From NCBI GenBank assembly GCA_963816065.1, contig CAWFJG010000030.1:620001-684000 (forward strand): DNA of 64,000 bases, in the 5' to 3' direction. The notes beneath the pieces were generated by a model. The model saw nothing but the letters and a program-made list of their open reading frames with translations. It did not search any database and was not told the origin of the DNA. Positions 28,600 to 37,137 of the stretch are shown here, piece after piece. The position numbers and the translations under genes are program-made. Source of the DNA: Roseiarcus sp963816065. GTDB lineage: Bacteria > Pseudomonadota > Alphaproteobacteria > Rhizobiales > Beijerinckiaceae. How positions within the stretch are numbered: the first letter of the stretch is position 1; each line of letters starts with the position of its first letter.

Positions 28600-29271
28600 A
28601 TGACAAAGAGAATGTTAGCGGGGGCGTTGGCAGCTGGCGCATGCGCGATGTGCGTCGCCTCGGCAGACGCAAGCACGCTTCAAATCGGCTGGAATACGGT
28701 CCCGGGTCTCCTGGGCATTTCGACCCTCGCGACCGGAACGGGTTCCGGCATTTCGTGGACAGGGTCGCTTGGCGGCTTCGACTTCAACGTCGTCTCAGGC
28801 TCGGACGTCAGCCCGATCGATTTCGGAAGCACGTCGCTAAACTCGAAATCGACGACGGGCGCCGCGGGTCCGATTTATGTCTACGTCACAGAAACCGACC
28901 TCACGACGTCAAAATCGTCTCTCACCTTCAAGTCTACGCTCACGGAGAACGAGTTGTCGCCGGGATGGAGCATAACGGAGACAACTTTTCAGGATAACAG
29001 CAATACCCCGTATGGCATGGCGAATTTGCTTCTTTCGTACAGCGCCAGCACGGACTTCGATGTATGGGGTGTGAAGACGATCTTCACGAGTTCGCCGTTC
29101 TCGCTGACCGAGATGTATGTGATTACTGCCTCCGGAGCGGGGCAGGCCCTCTCCACGGAGCATATCAGCAGCATTCCCGAACTCTCGACTTGGGCAATGA
29201 TGGCGGTTGGCTTCGCGGGACTTGGCTTCGCCGCGTTTCGGAGGGCCCGGCCGACGATTTCCATCGCCTGA
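28600..29271 (+). CDS. PEP-CTERM-type exported protein
   Basis: About 223 aa: a signal peptide (MTKRMLAGALAAGACAMCVA then SADA), a serine/threonine- and glycine-rich beta-type body without recognised domain, and a C-terminal sorting signal of the PELSTW variant (IPELSTWAMMAVGFAGLGFA then FRRARP). Start chosen at 28600 because TTGGAGGTTATC lies directly upstream; an upstream extension to 28492 is low-complexity. It follows the VWA/PEP-CTERM gene by 130 bases and may be co-expressed with it. Confidence 0.78.
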   Translation: MTKRMLAGALAAGACAMCVASADASTLQIGWNTVPGLLGISTLATGTGSGISWTGSLGGFDFNVVSGSDVSPIDFGSTSLNSKSTTGAAGPIYVYVTETDLTTSKSSLTFKSTLTENELSPGWSITETTFQDNSNTPYGMANLLLSYSASTDFDVWGVKTIFTSSPFSLTEMYVITASGAGQALSTEHISSIPELSTWAMMAVGFAGLGFAAFRRARPTISIA

Positions 29272-29296
29272 TCGAAACGCCGCTGCGACAACCAGG

Positions 29297-29318
29297 AAGG
29301 CCGCCTTCGGGCGACCTT
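29297..29318 (+). terminator. Probable terminator after the PEP-CTERM gene
   Basis: AAGGCCGCC-TTCG-GGCGACCTT forms a nine-position stem with one mismatch and a stable TTCG tetraloop, 25 bases after the stop codon. Only a short T run follows. Confidence 0.55.
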
Positions 29319-29638
29319 TCGCATGGGCTCGAAACGAGACCGACAACGGGGTTGCGGGCGTCCATCGAGAACTTTCTCTTTTTGAGGTGTTTGGGTCGCC
29401 GCGACGCTCTCGGGTCGTGCGACGACCGTAATTCAACCGGCGGCAAACTCGCAGGAACGCCCTCCTTGAGATCTCCCCCGCCCCCAGCGTCGATTTGAAC
29501 TCCCTGCAATCCCATGGCGGAGATACCAAACGGAACGCTGCTCGCCGCGACGGGACAAGACGGGAACGCTTTGTCTGGTTCTTAAGGCGGCCGCGTGCTA
29601 TGGGCGCTTTCCCGTTTTTTCAACTCGGCAGATCCCCC
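29319..29638. other. Intergenic region before glyA
   Basis: About 320 bases. No protein-like frame; nothing recognisable as regulatory. Promoter for glyA must lie here. Confidence 0.35.
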
Positions 29639-30937
29639 ATGAACGTCACCGCCAGCCCACCGATCCGCTCGAACTCGTTCTTCTCCGCCCCGCTCGCCGC
29701 GGCCGACCCGGAGATCGCCCGCGCCGTCGAGCTCGAACTCGGCCGGCAGCGCGACGAGATCGAGCTGATCGCCTCGGAGAACATCGTCTCCCGCGCCGTG
29801 CTCGAGGCGCAGGGTTCGGTGATGACGAACAAATATGCCGAGGGCTATCCGGGACGGCGCTATTACGGCGGCTGCCAGTTCGTCGACATCGCCGAAAGAC
29901 TCGCGATCGAACGGGCCTGCAAACTGTTCGACTGCCGCTTCGCCAACGTCCAGCCGAACTCGGGCAGCCAAGCCAACCAGGGCGTGTTCCTTGCGCTGAT
30001 GCAGCCGGGCGACACGTTCATGGGCCTCGATCTGGCCGCGGGCGGCCACCTGACTCACGGCTCGCCGGTCAACCTGTCGGGCCGCTGGTTCCATCCGGCG
30101 TCCCTACGGCGTCGACCGCGAAACCCACCGCATCGATATGGATCAGGTCGAGAGACTCGCGCGCGAGGTAAAGCCCAAGCTCATCATCGCCGGCGGCTCG
30201 GCCTACGCCCGCTTCTGGGACTTTGCCCGCTTCCGGGCGATCTGCGACGAGGTCGGCGCGTATTTCGTCGTCGATATCGCTCATTTTGCCGGGCTGGTGG
30301 CGGGCGGGGCGCATCCGTCGCCGTTCCCGCACGCCCATGTCGTCACCACCACGACCCACAAGACGCTGCGCGGACCGCGCGGCGGCATGATCCTGACCAA
30401 CGACGAGGACCTCGCCAAAAAGATCAATTCGGCGATCTTCCCGGGCCTGCAGGGCGGCCCGCTGATGCACGTCATCGCCGCCAAGGCGGTCGCCTTCCAT
30501 GAGGCGCTGACGCCGGAGTTCCGCAACTACGCCCACGCCGTGGTCGACAACGCCCAGGCGCTGGCCGCAGAGATCCTCGCCGGCGGCTACAAGCTGGTCA
30601 CCGGCGGCACCGACAACCATTTGATGCTGGTCGACCTGACGCCCAAGGGCCTCACCGGCAAGGCGGCCGAGGCGGCGCTCGGGCGCGCCCACATCACCTG
30701 CAACAAGAACGGCATCCCGTTCGATCCGGAAAAGCCGATCGTGACCTCGGGCGTCCGGCTCGGCTCGCCGGCCGCCACCTCGCGCGGCTTCGGCGTCGCC
30801 GAGTTCGCCAAGGTCGGCGGCTGATTGTCGAGACGCTCGACGGCCTGGCGGCGAACGGCGAGGCGGGCAATGCGGCGATCGAGGCGAAAGTGCGCGCGGA
30901 GGTCGCGGAGTTGACGCGCCGCTTCCCGATCTACTGA
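29639..30937 (+). CDS. glyA: Serine hydroxymethyltransferase (two frameshifts)
   Basis: PLP enzyme interconverting serine and glycine with tetrahydrofolate, the main source of C1 units. LGRQRDEIELIASENIVSRA, VMTNKYAEGYPGRRYYGGCQ, NVQPNSGSQANQGVFLALM, the PLP-lysine region VVTTTTHKTLRGPRGGMI and HNLMLVDL-like DNHLMLVDLTPKGLTGKA are clear. An extra C at 30104 breaks the frame after RWFHPAS; a second change near 30820 (a lost C in GGCCGG seems likely) breaks it before LIVETLDGLAANGE and the true end TRRFPIY. About 432 aa when joined. Followed by nrdR and ribD, a common alphaproteobacterial order. Confidence 0.94.
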
Positions 30938-30970
30938 GGGCGGCGCTGACAAGGGGAGAGGCGGCTCGTC

Positions 30971-31480
30971 ATGCGGTGCCCCTATTGCGGCGGTCTCGAC
31001 ACCCAGGTGAAGGATTCGCGGCCGACCGACGATTCGTCGTCGATCCGCCGCCGGCGGGTGTGCCCGGATTGCGGCGGCCGGTTCACCACCTTCGAGCGCG
31101 TCCAGTTGCGCGAACTGATGGTGGTGAAGAAGAGCGGCCGCCGCGCGCCGTTCGACCGCGACAAGCTCATGCGCTCGGTTCAGGTCGCGTTGCGCAAGCG
31201 CACGGTCGAGCCGGAGCGGATCGAGCGCATGGTCAACGGCGTCGTGCGCCAGCTCGAGAGCCAGAGCGACGGCGACATCCCGACCGAACGGATCGGCGAA
31301 CTGGTGATGGAGGGGCTGAAGGCCATCGACGACGTCGCCTATGTGCGCTTCGCCTCGGTCTATCGCAATTTCCGCGAAGCGCGCGATTTCAACGCGATCG
31401 TCGGCGAACTTGAGGCGGAGCCCGAGGGTCGGCCCAGGCGTCGGCGGCGCGCGGCCGAAGGAGTCGCACGGCGACGATGA
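30971..31480 (+). CDS. nrdR: Transcriptional repressor NrdR
   Basis: Nucleotide-sensing repressor of ribonucleotide reductase genes. 169 aa, intact. Zinc ribbon with Cys3, Cys6, Cys31 and Cys34 (CPYC...CPDC), RRRRVCPDCGGRFTTFE, and an ATP-cone domain starting VVKKSGRRAPFDRDKL. The C-terminus has an arginine-rich extension beyond the usual ~150 residues. Its stop overlaps the ribD start (ATGA). No nrd gene or obvious NrdR box lies in the window. Confidence 0.95.
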   Translation: MRCPYCGGLDTQVKDSRPTDDSSSIRRRRVCPDCGGRFTTFERVQLRELMVVKKSGRRAPFDRDKLMRSVQVALRKRTVEPERIERMVNGVVRQLESQSDGDIPTERIGELVMEGLKAIDDVAYVRFASVYRNFREARDFNAIVGELEAEPEGRPRRRRRAAEGVARRR

Positions 31481-32627
31481 GCCGCGGCCGCGTCCACCGC
31501 CGCGGACGACGAGGACCGGCGCTGGATGCGGCTGCGCTCGAGCTCGGGGGCGCGGTCGCTCGGCCTTGCCGCGCCCAATCCTTCGGTCGGCGCGATTCTG
31601 GTCAAGGACGGCGTGGTGGTCGGGCGGGGCGTCACCGCGCCGGGCGGGCGGCCGCACGCCGAGCCGATCGCGCTCGCGGAAGCCGGAGACGGCGGCGCGC
31701 GGCGCGACGCTCTATGTCACGCTCGAGCCCTGCTCGCATGTCGGCGCGTCGCCGCCCTGCGTCGACGCGATCATCGAGGCTGGCGTCGCGCGGGTCGTGG
31801 CGGCGATCGAGGACCCCAACCCGCTGGTCGGCGGGCCGGGGCACTCGCCCGGCTCGCCGCGGCGGGCGTCGCGGTCACGGTCGGGCCGGGGGCCGATCAG
31901 GCGCGGCGCGATCACCTGGGCCACATTCGCCGGGTGACGGAAGGCCGGCCGAGCGTGACCTTGAAGCTCGCCGAGACGGGAGACGGCTACGCCGCCGGCG
32001 GGCCGCACGATCAGCGCCTGAAGATCACCGGTCCGATCGCCAACGCGCGCGTGCAGATCATGCGGGCGACGCACGAGGCGATCATGGTCGGCGTCGAGAC
32101 GGCGCTGGCGGACGATCCGGTGCTGACGGTGCGCCTGCCCGGCCTCGACCGCAAGCTGTGGCGGGTCGTCCTCGACACCCATCTCAGCCTGCCGCCGCGG
32201 TCGCGGCTTGCGGCCCTGGCGCGCCGCCTGCCGACCCTGGTCATCGCCGCCGAGGGCGCGCCGGACGAGGCGGAAGCGCGGCTCGCCGATTGCGGGGTTC
32301 ACGTCGCGCGCGTGTCCCTCGACGCCGGCGGTCACGTCGACCTCGGCGCGGCGCTCGGCGTGCTTTCGGCGCGGGGGATAACCCGGGTGTTCAGCGAGGG
32401 CGGCCCGCGCGTCGGCTGCGCGGCTGATCGACCTTGGCCTGGCCGACCTGGTCGTGACCTTCACCGCCAAGAAGCCGCTCGGCCGTCCCGGCCTGCCGTC
32501 GCTCTCCGAAGCGGCGCGCGCGGCGCTCGCCGATCCCCGGCGCTACCGGCTGATCGAACAGGCCGCCTACGGGCCGGACGCGATGCGGGTGTGGGAAAAG
32601 CGGGATGAGAACAAAGGCTTTGGATGA
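31477..32627 (+). CDS. ribD: Riboflavin biosynthesis deaminase/reductase RibD (several frameshifts)
   Basis: Bifunctional enzyme of riboflavin synthesis. The deaminase domain shows GLAAPNPSVGAILVKDG, the zinc motif PHAEPIAL and PCSHVGASPPC. The reductase domain has RPSVTLKLAETGDGY, IMRATHEAIMVGVETALADD and VFSEGGPRV. Frame changes are needed near 31515, 31690, 31840 and 32415 to read it through to the end WEKRDENKGFG at 32627. About 383 aa. Overlaps nrdR by four bases. Confidence 0.9.
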
Positions 32628-32704
32628 ATTGCGCGCGGCCAATGGGAATATGCGTGGGCGCCATACAACCCGGGAAGCGCCCGGCCTCGCGCTCGAGTCC
32701 GCCC

Positions 32705-32890
32705 GCCTGTTCCGGCCTGATAACGGCCTGTTCCGAGCCTGTTATGATGCCTGTTATGACGCCTGTTTCCACGCCGTTCGGCCCGCAACGACTGGGTTGT
32801 AACGCCAGTAAATCATTGGTATTTCATGGTTTTCTGGACGAGAGGGAGGAACAGGCAAAAGAAAACGCCCTGCTAGCAGGCGCCGGATCG
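32705..32890 (+). repeat. 11-bp-period repeat array with downstream palindrome, copy 2
   Basis: GCCTG occurs at 32705, 32715, 32726, 32737, 32749 and 32761 (steps 10, 11, 11, 12, 12), with variants GTTCC, GATAA and GTTAT. The palindrome CCTGCTAGCAGG is at 32869-32880, preceded by AAAAGAAAACG. From the last repeat (CGCCTGTTTCC) to the palindrome is 109 bases, against 111 in copy 1; between them both copies share CCGCAAC and GGGTTGT words. Located between converging ribD and the small membrane protein gene. Confidence 0.8.
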
Positions 32891-32968
32891 TCGGCCGCGG
32901 ACCGGGAGCGAGCGGATTTTGCGCCCGATCGGCGTCCCGAGGCGTTGGCCGCTTCGGGTTTGCGAGGC

Positions 32969-33259
32969 CTATCGCCGCGGTATTGGGCCGGCGACCGCCT
33001 TCAGCCAGGGCGGCGCATGGACCAGGGCCATCAGTCCGTACATCAGGGCCATCCCGCCGGGCGGCGAGGCGGCGTGCGCGGACGAGCAGAGCCAAGGCGA
33101 CGAGCCGCCGCCGTCGAGGCCGTTCACCAGCGCCATGACCGCGAAGGTCGGCGCGGCCGCGAAGCGCAGGCCGTCGGCCATGCCGAACGCGCCGGCGCTC
33201 ACGAGGTTTTCGATGCGGATCGCGCGGCCGGCGCGCGCGCAGGCGGATGCGAGGCTCAT
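32969..33259 (-). CDS. Small hydrophobic hypothetical protein
   Basis: 96 aa. MSLASACARAGRAIRIENLV is followed by hydrophobic stretches (AAPTFAVMALVNGLDGGG; PGGMALMYGLMALVHAPPWL) that suggest two membrane helices with a loop containing SPWLCSSAHAASPP. I recognise similar small proteins next to DUF899 genes in Rhizobiales, but no function. It lies 30 bases downstream of the DUF899 gene in the same direction, so probably the last gene of that operon. Confidence 0.6.
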   Translation of the reverse strand: MSLASACARAGRAIRIENLVSAGAFGMADGLRFAAAPTFAVMALVNGLDGGGSSPWLCSSAHAASPPGGMALMYGLMALVHAPPWLKAVAGPIPRR

Positions 33260-33289
33260 CGCCCTGGCTCCAACTTTGAGGACGCTTCC

Positions 33290-34048
33290 TCAGGCGCGCT
33301 GGTACTCGTCGTGGCGGCGCCACCAGAGACCGTGCTCGTTGCGTCCCTTCGGCGCGCGATCGAGCCACTGGTACATGCCCCAGAGGCCATCGAGGCCGCG
33401 CGCGTAGGCCGAATAGGTGTGGTAGACGACGCCGTCCTCGAGGGCGAAGGCGCTCATGCCCGGGCGCTCGCGCATGAACGTCGCCGCGTCAGCGCCCGTC
33501 GCCGCCGCAAACTCGCTGACCGGCCCCGTTGCGGCGCCGGTCCTGAAGGGCGCCTCGACGCGGTAGTTGTAATCGAAGCCGCCCTCGCGCTGCTGCCGCT
33601 CGGTGATCGAGACGGCGAAGTCGGCGTTGAAATCGGAGCCGTTCGACGACGCCCAGGGGAACGACCAGCCCATGCGCTTCTTGTATTCGGCGAGCTTGGC
33701 CAGCGGCGCCCGCGAAACCGCCCACAGCATCACGTCGTGATGGGCGAGATGGATGGCGAACCCGTCGAAGCCGTCGGCGACGGCGGAGCACGACGGGCAG
33801 CCGGCCTTGAAGTCGGGCCCGAACATGAAGTGATAGACGAGCAGTTGCGAGCGCCCCTTGAAGAGGTCGGCGAGACAAGCCGCGCCGTCGTCGGTGTCGA
33901 ACCGGTAGGCCTTGTCGATCCGGACCCAGGGAAGTTCCCGGCGTCGCTCGGCCACCGCGTCGCTTCGGCGGGTGAGCTCCTTTTCGTCCTCGAGCAGCGC
34001 GACGCGCGCCTCGAGCCATTCATCGCGGGAAACGACGGGATTGGTCAT
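33290..34048 (-). CDS. DUF899 family thioredoxin-like protein
   Basis: 252 aa, intact. The fold is thioredoxin-like: WLEARVALLEDEKELTRRSD, LPWVRIDKAYRFDTDDG, LFKGRSQLLVYHFMFGPDFK and a CxxC-type GCPSCSAVADG (about residues 88-91 for the cysteines), then FAIHLAHHDVMLWAVSRAPL and GMYQWLDRAPKGRNE. DUF899 proteins are often encoded with ArsR/SRPBCC pairs; their substrate is unknown. Start ATG with AGGAGGTCCCCC upstream. Confidence 0.85.
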   Translation of the reverse strand: MTNPVVSRDEWLEARVALLEDEKELTRRSDAVAERRRELPWVRIDKAYRFDTDDGAACLADLFKGRSQLLVYHFMFGPDFKAGCPSCSAVADGFDGFAIHLAHHDVMLWAVSRAPLAKLAEYKKRMGWSFPWASSNGSDFNADFAVSITERQQREGGFDYNYRVEAPFRTGAATGPVSEFAAATGADAATFMRERPGMSAFALEDGVVYHTYSAYARGLDGLWGMYQWLDRAPKGRNEHGLWWRRHDEYQRA

Positions 34049-34111
34049 GGGGGACCTCCTGTTGAGGCGGGAGTTTCAGATCAAGGTGTGGGTTGGGTTC
34101 GCCGACTGTCT

Positions 34112-34645
34112 TCAGTTGGGCACACGCCGGTCGTATTCGGCCCTGAGGCGCGCGAGCTCGCCCCAGAACGGATCGGGCCTGCGGTTGCTCAGGAGATCGG
34201 CCAGGAGGTCGAGGTGCGCGTGCCATCCGGCGCTGACGCCGACGATGTTGGCGCGGTTGGGCAGGCGGCGATGGATCACGGTCAGGAGCGTGTCGACGCC
34301 CTTCGGCTCGAGCGTCATCGACACCTCGCCCTCGTCGTGCCAGGCGAACACCAGCTTGCGCGGCGGATCGACTTCGATGATCCGGCTCTGCAGTCGATGT
34401 TCCTCGCCGAAGCCCTGAGGGCGCTCGCCGGGAGGATCGGTCAGCTTGTCGTTGCGCCACACGAGTTCGAACGGGGCGCCGGCCTTCAGTTCCATCGCGC
34501 CCGCCGCCAGCCAGCGGCTGCGCAGGTTCGAGTTGGTGAGATAGGCCCAGACGCGTTCGATCGGCGCGGGCAGCAGGCGCTCGATCTTCACGGTCGCCGG
34601 CTCGATCAGCGCGCCGTAGTCGTCGGGAGTGGCAAGCATCGTCAT
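34112..34645 (-). CDS. SRPBCC (AHSA1-type) domain protein
   Basis: 177 aa. START-like ligand-binding fold of the AHSA1 family: VKIERLLPAPIERVWAYLTN, RSRWLAAGAMELKAG, PFELVWRNDKLTDPPG, VDPPRKLVFAWHDEGEVSMT and SAGWHAHLDLLADLL. Usually binds or modifies small hydrophobic molecules; ligand unknown. Its start overlaps the stop of the ArsR gene (ATGA), so the two are translationally coupled and this protein is probably the main product controlled by that repressor. Confidence 0.85.
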   Translation of the reverse strand: MTMLATPDDYGALIEPATVKIERLLPAPIERVWAYLTNSNLRSRWLAAGAMELKAGAPFELVWRNDKLTDPPGERPQGFGEEHRLQSRIIEVDPPRKLVFAWHDEGEVSMTLEPKGVDTLLTVIHRRLPNRANIVGVSAGWHAHLDLLADLLSNRRPDPFWGELARLRAEYDRRVPN

Positions 34646-35046
34646 TGGTCGTCTCCTTTCGGCGGGGGTGGGACAGGGGGAGGGGATGGGGACGCGTCGG
34701 GCGGATCGCGATTGCGGGCGCCCTCCTCGCGCAGCAGGCGCTCGAGAACGTCGAGCCGCCCGGTCCAGAAGCGCTCGTAGAACCTCAGCCATTCGCTGGC
34801 GCTCGCCAGCGGTCCGGGATCGAGACGGCACCAGTGAGTGCGGCCGCGCACCTCCCGGCGGATGAGCCCGGCCTGCTCGAGCGCCTTGATGTGCTTCGAG
34901 GCCGCCGCGAGCGAGATCGAGAAGGGCTGGGCGAGCTGGCCGACCGTGCGCGCCCCGTCCGCCAGTGCGCGCAGCATCCGCCGCCGCGTCGCGTCGCCCA
35001 ACGCATGAAAGACGGAATCCAATTCGGGCGCCTGAAGATCAACCAT
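34642..35046 (-). CDS. ArsR-family transcriptional regulator
   Basis: 134 aa. Winged-helix HTH: LDSVFHALGDATRRRMLRAL, LAQPFSISLAAASKHIKALE (recognition helix) and AGLIRREVRGRTHWCRLDP. The ArsR metal-binding cysteine motif is absent, typical of the SRPBCC-coupled subgroup. A proline-rich tail (SPSPPPVPPPPKG) ends the protein. The inverted repeats around its own promoter suggest autorepression. Confidence 0.9.
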   Translation of the reverse strand: MVDLQAPELDSVFHALGDATRRRMLRALADGARTVGQLAQPFSISLAAASKHIKALEQAGLIRREVRGRTHWCRLDPGPLASASEWLRFYERFWTGRLDVLERLLREEGARNRDPPDASPSPPPVPPPPKGDDQ

Positions 35047-35093
35047 GAGGTTGAATATAAAATGCCGCCGCCAAAAGTCAACCAGCTAGTTGA
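35039..35093 (-). promoter_or_regulatory. Promoter and two operator-like inverted repeats of the arsR-SRPBCC operon
   Basis: On the minus strand, TTGACT (35076-35081) and TATATT (35054-35059) form a -35/-10 pair with a 16-base spacer. Two related inverted repeats flank it: TCAAC-N6-GTTGA at 35078-35093 overlapping the -35, and TCAACC-N4-GGTTGA at 35039-35054 touching the -10 and covering the start codon. Their centres are 39 bp apart. Both are good candidates for the ArsR protein's own binding sites. Confidence 0.65.
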
Positions 35094-35226
35094 ATGACGG
35101 GCAAAATATTGTGCCCCGGCCTGCGGCGCGCTGTCGGCGGCGCCGCGCTGACGGGCTATCGGGTAGGGCGCGCGCCCCGGGCCTGGCTCCTGTTCGACGG
35201 CGTGCGGCGACGGCCAGGTCCCGCTC

Positions 35227-37137
35227 TCACTGCGTCTTTTCCTGCAAAACTGTGCGGAGCGTTTCGGCTAGCTCCTCGGCGGTATAGGGCTTCTTCAGCC
35301 AGGCGCCTTTCTGCTGACCGGCGCGAGCGATCCCCGGCTCGGCGTAGCCGGAGGTGAAGAGGACCCTCAGCCCCGGCTTCAGCGCGAGCGCGGCTTCGGC
35401 GAGCTCGAGGCCGGTCATGCCGCCGGGCATCACCATGTCGGTAAACAGAAGCGCGATCTCCGGCGGCTCCGCGAGCTGAGCCAAGGCCGCGGCGCCGGTC
35501 TCCGCCTCGAAAACGTGATAGCCCAGGCTTCTCAGCCGCCGGGCGAGCACCTTGCGCAGGCGCGGGTCGTCCTCGACAAGCAGGATGGTTTCCGAACCTC
35601 TCGCTAGCTCCGGCGTCTGCATGCCTTGCTCCTCTTCAACCGCGGTCGCCGCGTCCGCGACAGGCAGAAAGACCCGTACGCTCGTCCCGCGCCCGATCTC
35701 GCTGTAGATCTGGATGTGGCCCCCGGACTGCTTGACGAAACCGTAGACCATGCTGAGGCCGAGACCCGTGCCGGCGCCGACGGGCTTGGTCGTGAAGAAC
35801 GGTTCGAACGCGCGGCGTCGCACCGCTTCCGGCATGCCGACTCCGGTGTCCGAGACCGCGATCAGGACGTAGCGGCCGGTTCGCACCTCCGGGTACATCT
35901 GCGCATAGTCCGCATCGAGTCTCGTGGCCGAGACCTCGATCGTCAATCGCCCGCCGCGCGCCATGGCGTCCCGGCCGTTGATCGCGAGGTTGAGCAGAGC
36001 GTTTTGAAGCTGGACGGCGTCGACGATCGTCAGAGGCGACGACGGCGGCGCCACGATCGCGAGCTTGATCGTTTCGCCGAGGGTCCGGCGCAGCAATGGG
36101 GAAAAGTTCGAGATCAGCGCGCCCACGTCGGTCGGCTCGGAATTGAGCGGCTGGCGGCGGCCGAACGCCAGCAGCTGCGCGGCGAGCTTGCCGGCGTCCT
36201 GCGCTGCGGCGTGGGCCTCGTCTGCGAGCTCTCGCTGATCGGGATCGCTGAGCTGCGGAGCGAGCAACTCCAGATTGGCGATGATCGCCGTCAGGATGTT
36301 GTTGAAGTCGTGAGCAATGCCGCCCGTGAGCTGTCCGACCGCTTCCATCTTCTGCGACTGGCGGAGCTCCTGCTCCATCTTTTGCCGGCTGGAGAGGTCG
36401 CGGACGAAGCCGGTGAAGATGCGCCGGCCGTTCCCAATCGCTTCGCCGACCGAAAGTTCGACCGGCACGACGGTTCCGTCCTTGGTGAGGGCCTTCACGA
36501 GCCGGCCGTAGCCGATGATGCGGGCCTCGCCGGTTCTCAGGTAATTGTCGAGGTAGCCGTCATGTTCGGCCCGGTAGGGCTCTGGCATCAGCATCCTCAC
36601 GTTCCGGCCGACAACCTCTTCGGGACAATAGCCGAACAGGGCCGCCGCCGTCGCGCTGAACGATGTGACGAGACCCCGCTCGTCGATCGTGATCATCGCT
36701 TCGGGGACAGTCGCGAGAATCGAGCGCAGATGCGCCTCGCGCTCGGCCAATTCCGTTTCCGCGGCCTTCATCTCGGTGACGTCCTGAGTGAAGATGACGA
36801 TGCCGCCGATCTCGCCGCCCGGAAGGCGCCAGGGTCTGACTTCCCAGCTCAGCCACTGGATCGAGCCGTCGGCGCGTTCGAACGTTTCCCCCGCTTCGGC
36901 GAACGTCTCGCCGTCGAGCGCGCGCCGATGGATCGTCCTCCAGCGCTCCGGAATTTCTGGAAACACATCGTAGTGGCTGCGACCGACGAGCGGACCCTCG
37001 ATCCCGTAGTCCCTGAGCCAGGCCGGACTTGCCGCGAGGTAACGCATGTCGCGGTCGAACATGGCGATGGCGTTTGGCGCGTTCTCGACGAACAAATCGA
37101 GGCGTCCCGCAAGATTGAAGTCAACGTCGTTGCGCAT
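35227..37137 (-). CDS. Hybrid sensor histidine kinase (PAS-PAS-HisKA-HATPase-REC)
   Basis: 636 aa, intact, no membrane segment, so probably a cytoplasmic sensor. Two PAS domains (about 10-130 and 140-260; VENAPNAIAMFDRDMRYLAA and TVPEAMITIDERGLVTSFSA), the second like FixL-type PAS. The phosphoacceptor His is in GGIAHDFNNILTAIIANLEL (near residue 290). ATP-binding G-boxes are ISDTGVGMP-like (VSDTGVGMP) and GTGLGLSMVYGFVKQSGGHI. A C-terminal receiver domain has ILLVEDDPRLRKVLARRL and the phospho-Asp in LLFTDMVMPGG. Start chosen at the ATG giving MRNDVDFNLAGRLDLF; upstream sequence in frame is not protein-like. No separate response regulator is adjacent. Confidence 0.92.
   Translation of the reverse strand: MRNDVDFNLAGRLDLFVENAPNAIAMFDRDMRYLAASPAWLRDYGIEGPLVGRSHYDVFPEIPERWRTIHRRALDGETFAEAGETFERADGSIQWLSWEVRPWRLPGGEIGGIVIFTQDVTEMKAAETELAEREAHLRSILATVPEAMITIDERGLVTSFSATAAALFGYCPEEVVGRNVRMLMPEPYRAEHDGYLDNYLRTGEARIIGYGRLVKALTKDGTVVPVELSVGEAIGNGRRIFTGFVRDLSSRQKMEQELRQSQKMEAVGQLTGGIAHDFNNILTAIIANLELLAPQLSDPDQRELADEAHAAAQDAGKLAAQLLAFGRRQPLNSEPTDVGALISNFSPLLRRTLGETIKLAIVAPPSSPLTIVDAVQLQNALLNLAINGRDAMARGGRLTIEVSATRLDADYAQMYPEVRTGRYVLIAVSDTGVGMPEAVRRRAFEPFFTTKPVGAGTGLGLSMVYGFVKQSGGHIQIYSEIGRGTSVRVFLPVADAATAVEEEQGMQTPELARGSETILLVEDDPRLRKVLARRLRSLGYHVFEAETGAAALAQLAEPPEIALLFTDMVMPGGMTGLELAEAALALKPGLRVLFTSGYAEPGIARAGQQKGAWLKKPYTAEELAETLRTVLQEKTQ

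Noticed and set aside
30971..31480. NrdR operator box near nrdR
   Set aside because: No pair of NrdR-box-like palindromes was seen, and no nrd gene is present.
32624..34780. 718-codon plus-strand frame covering the DUF899 and SRPBCC region
   Set aside because: It runs through the repeat array and antisense to two well-recognised genes; composition is that of a GC-rich shadow frame.
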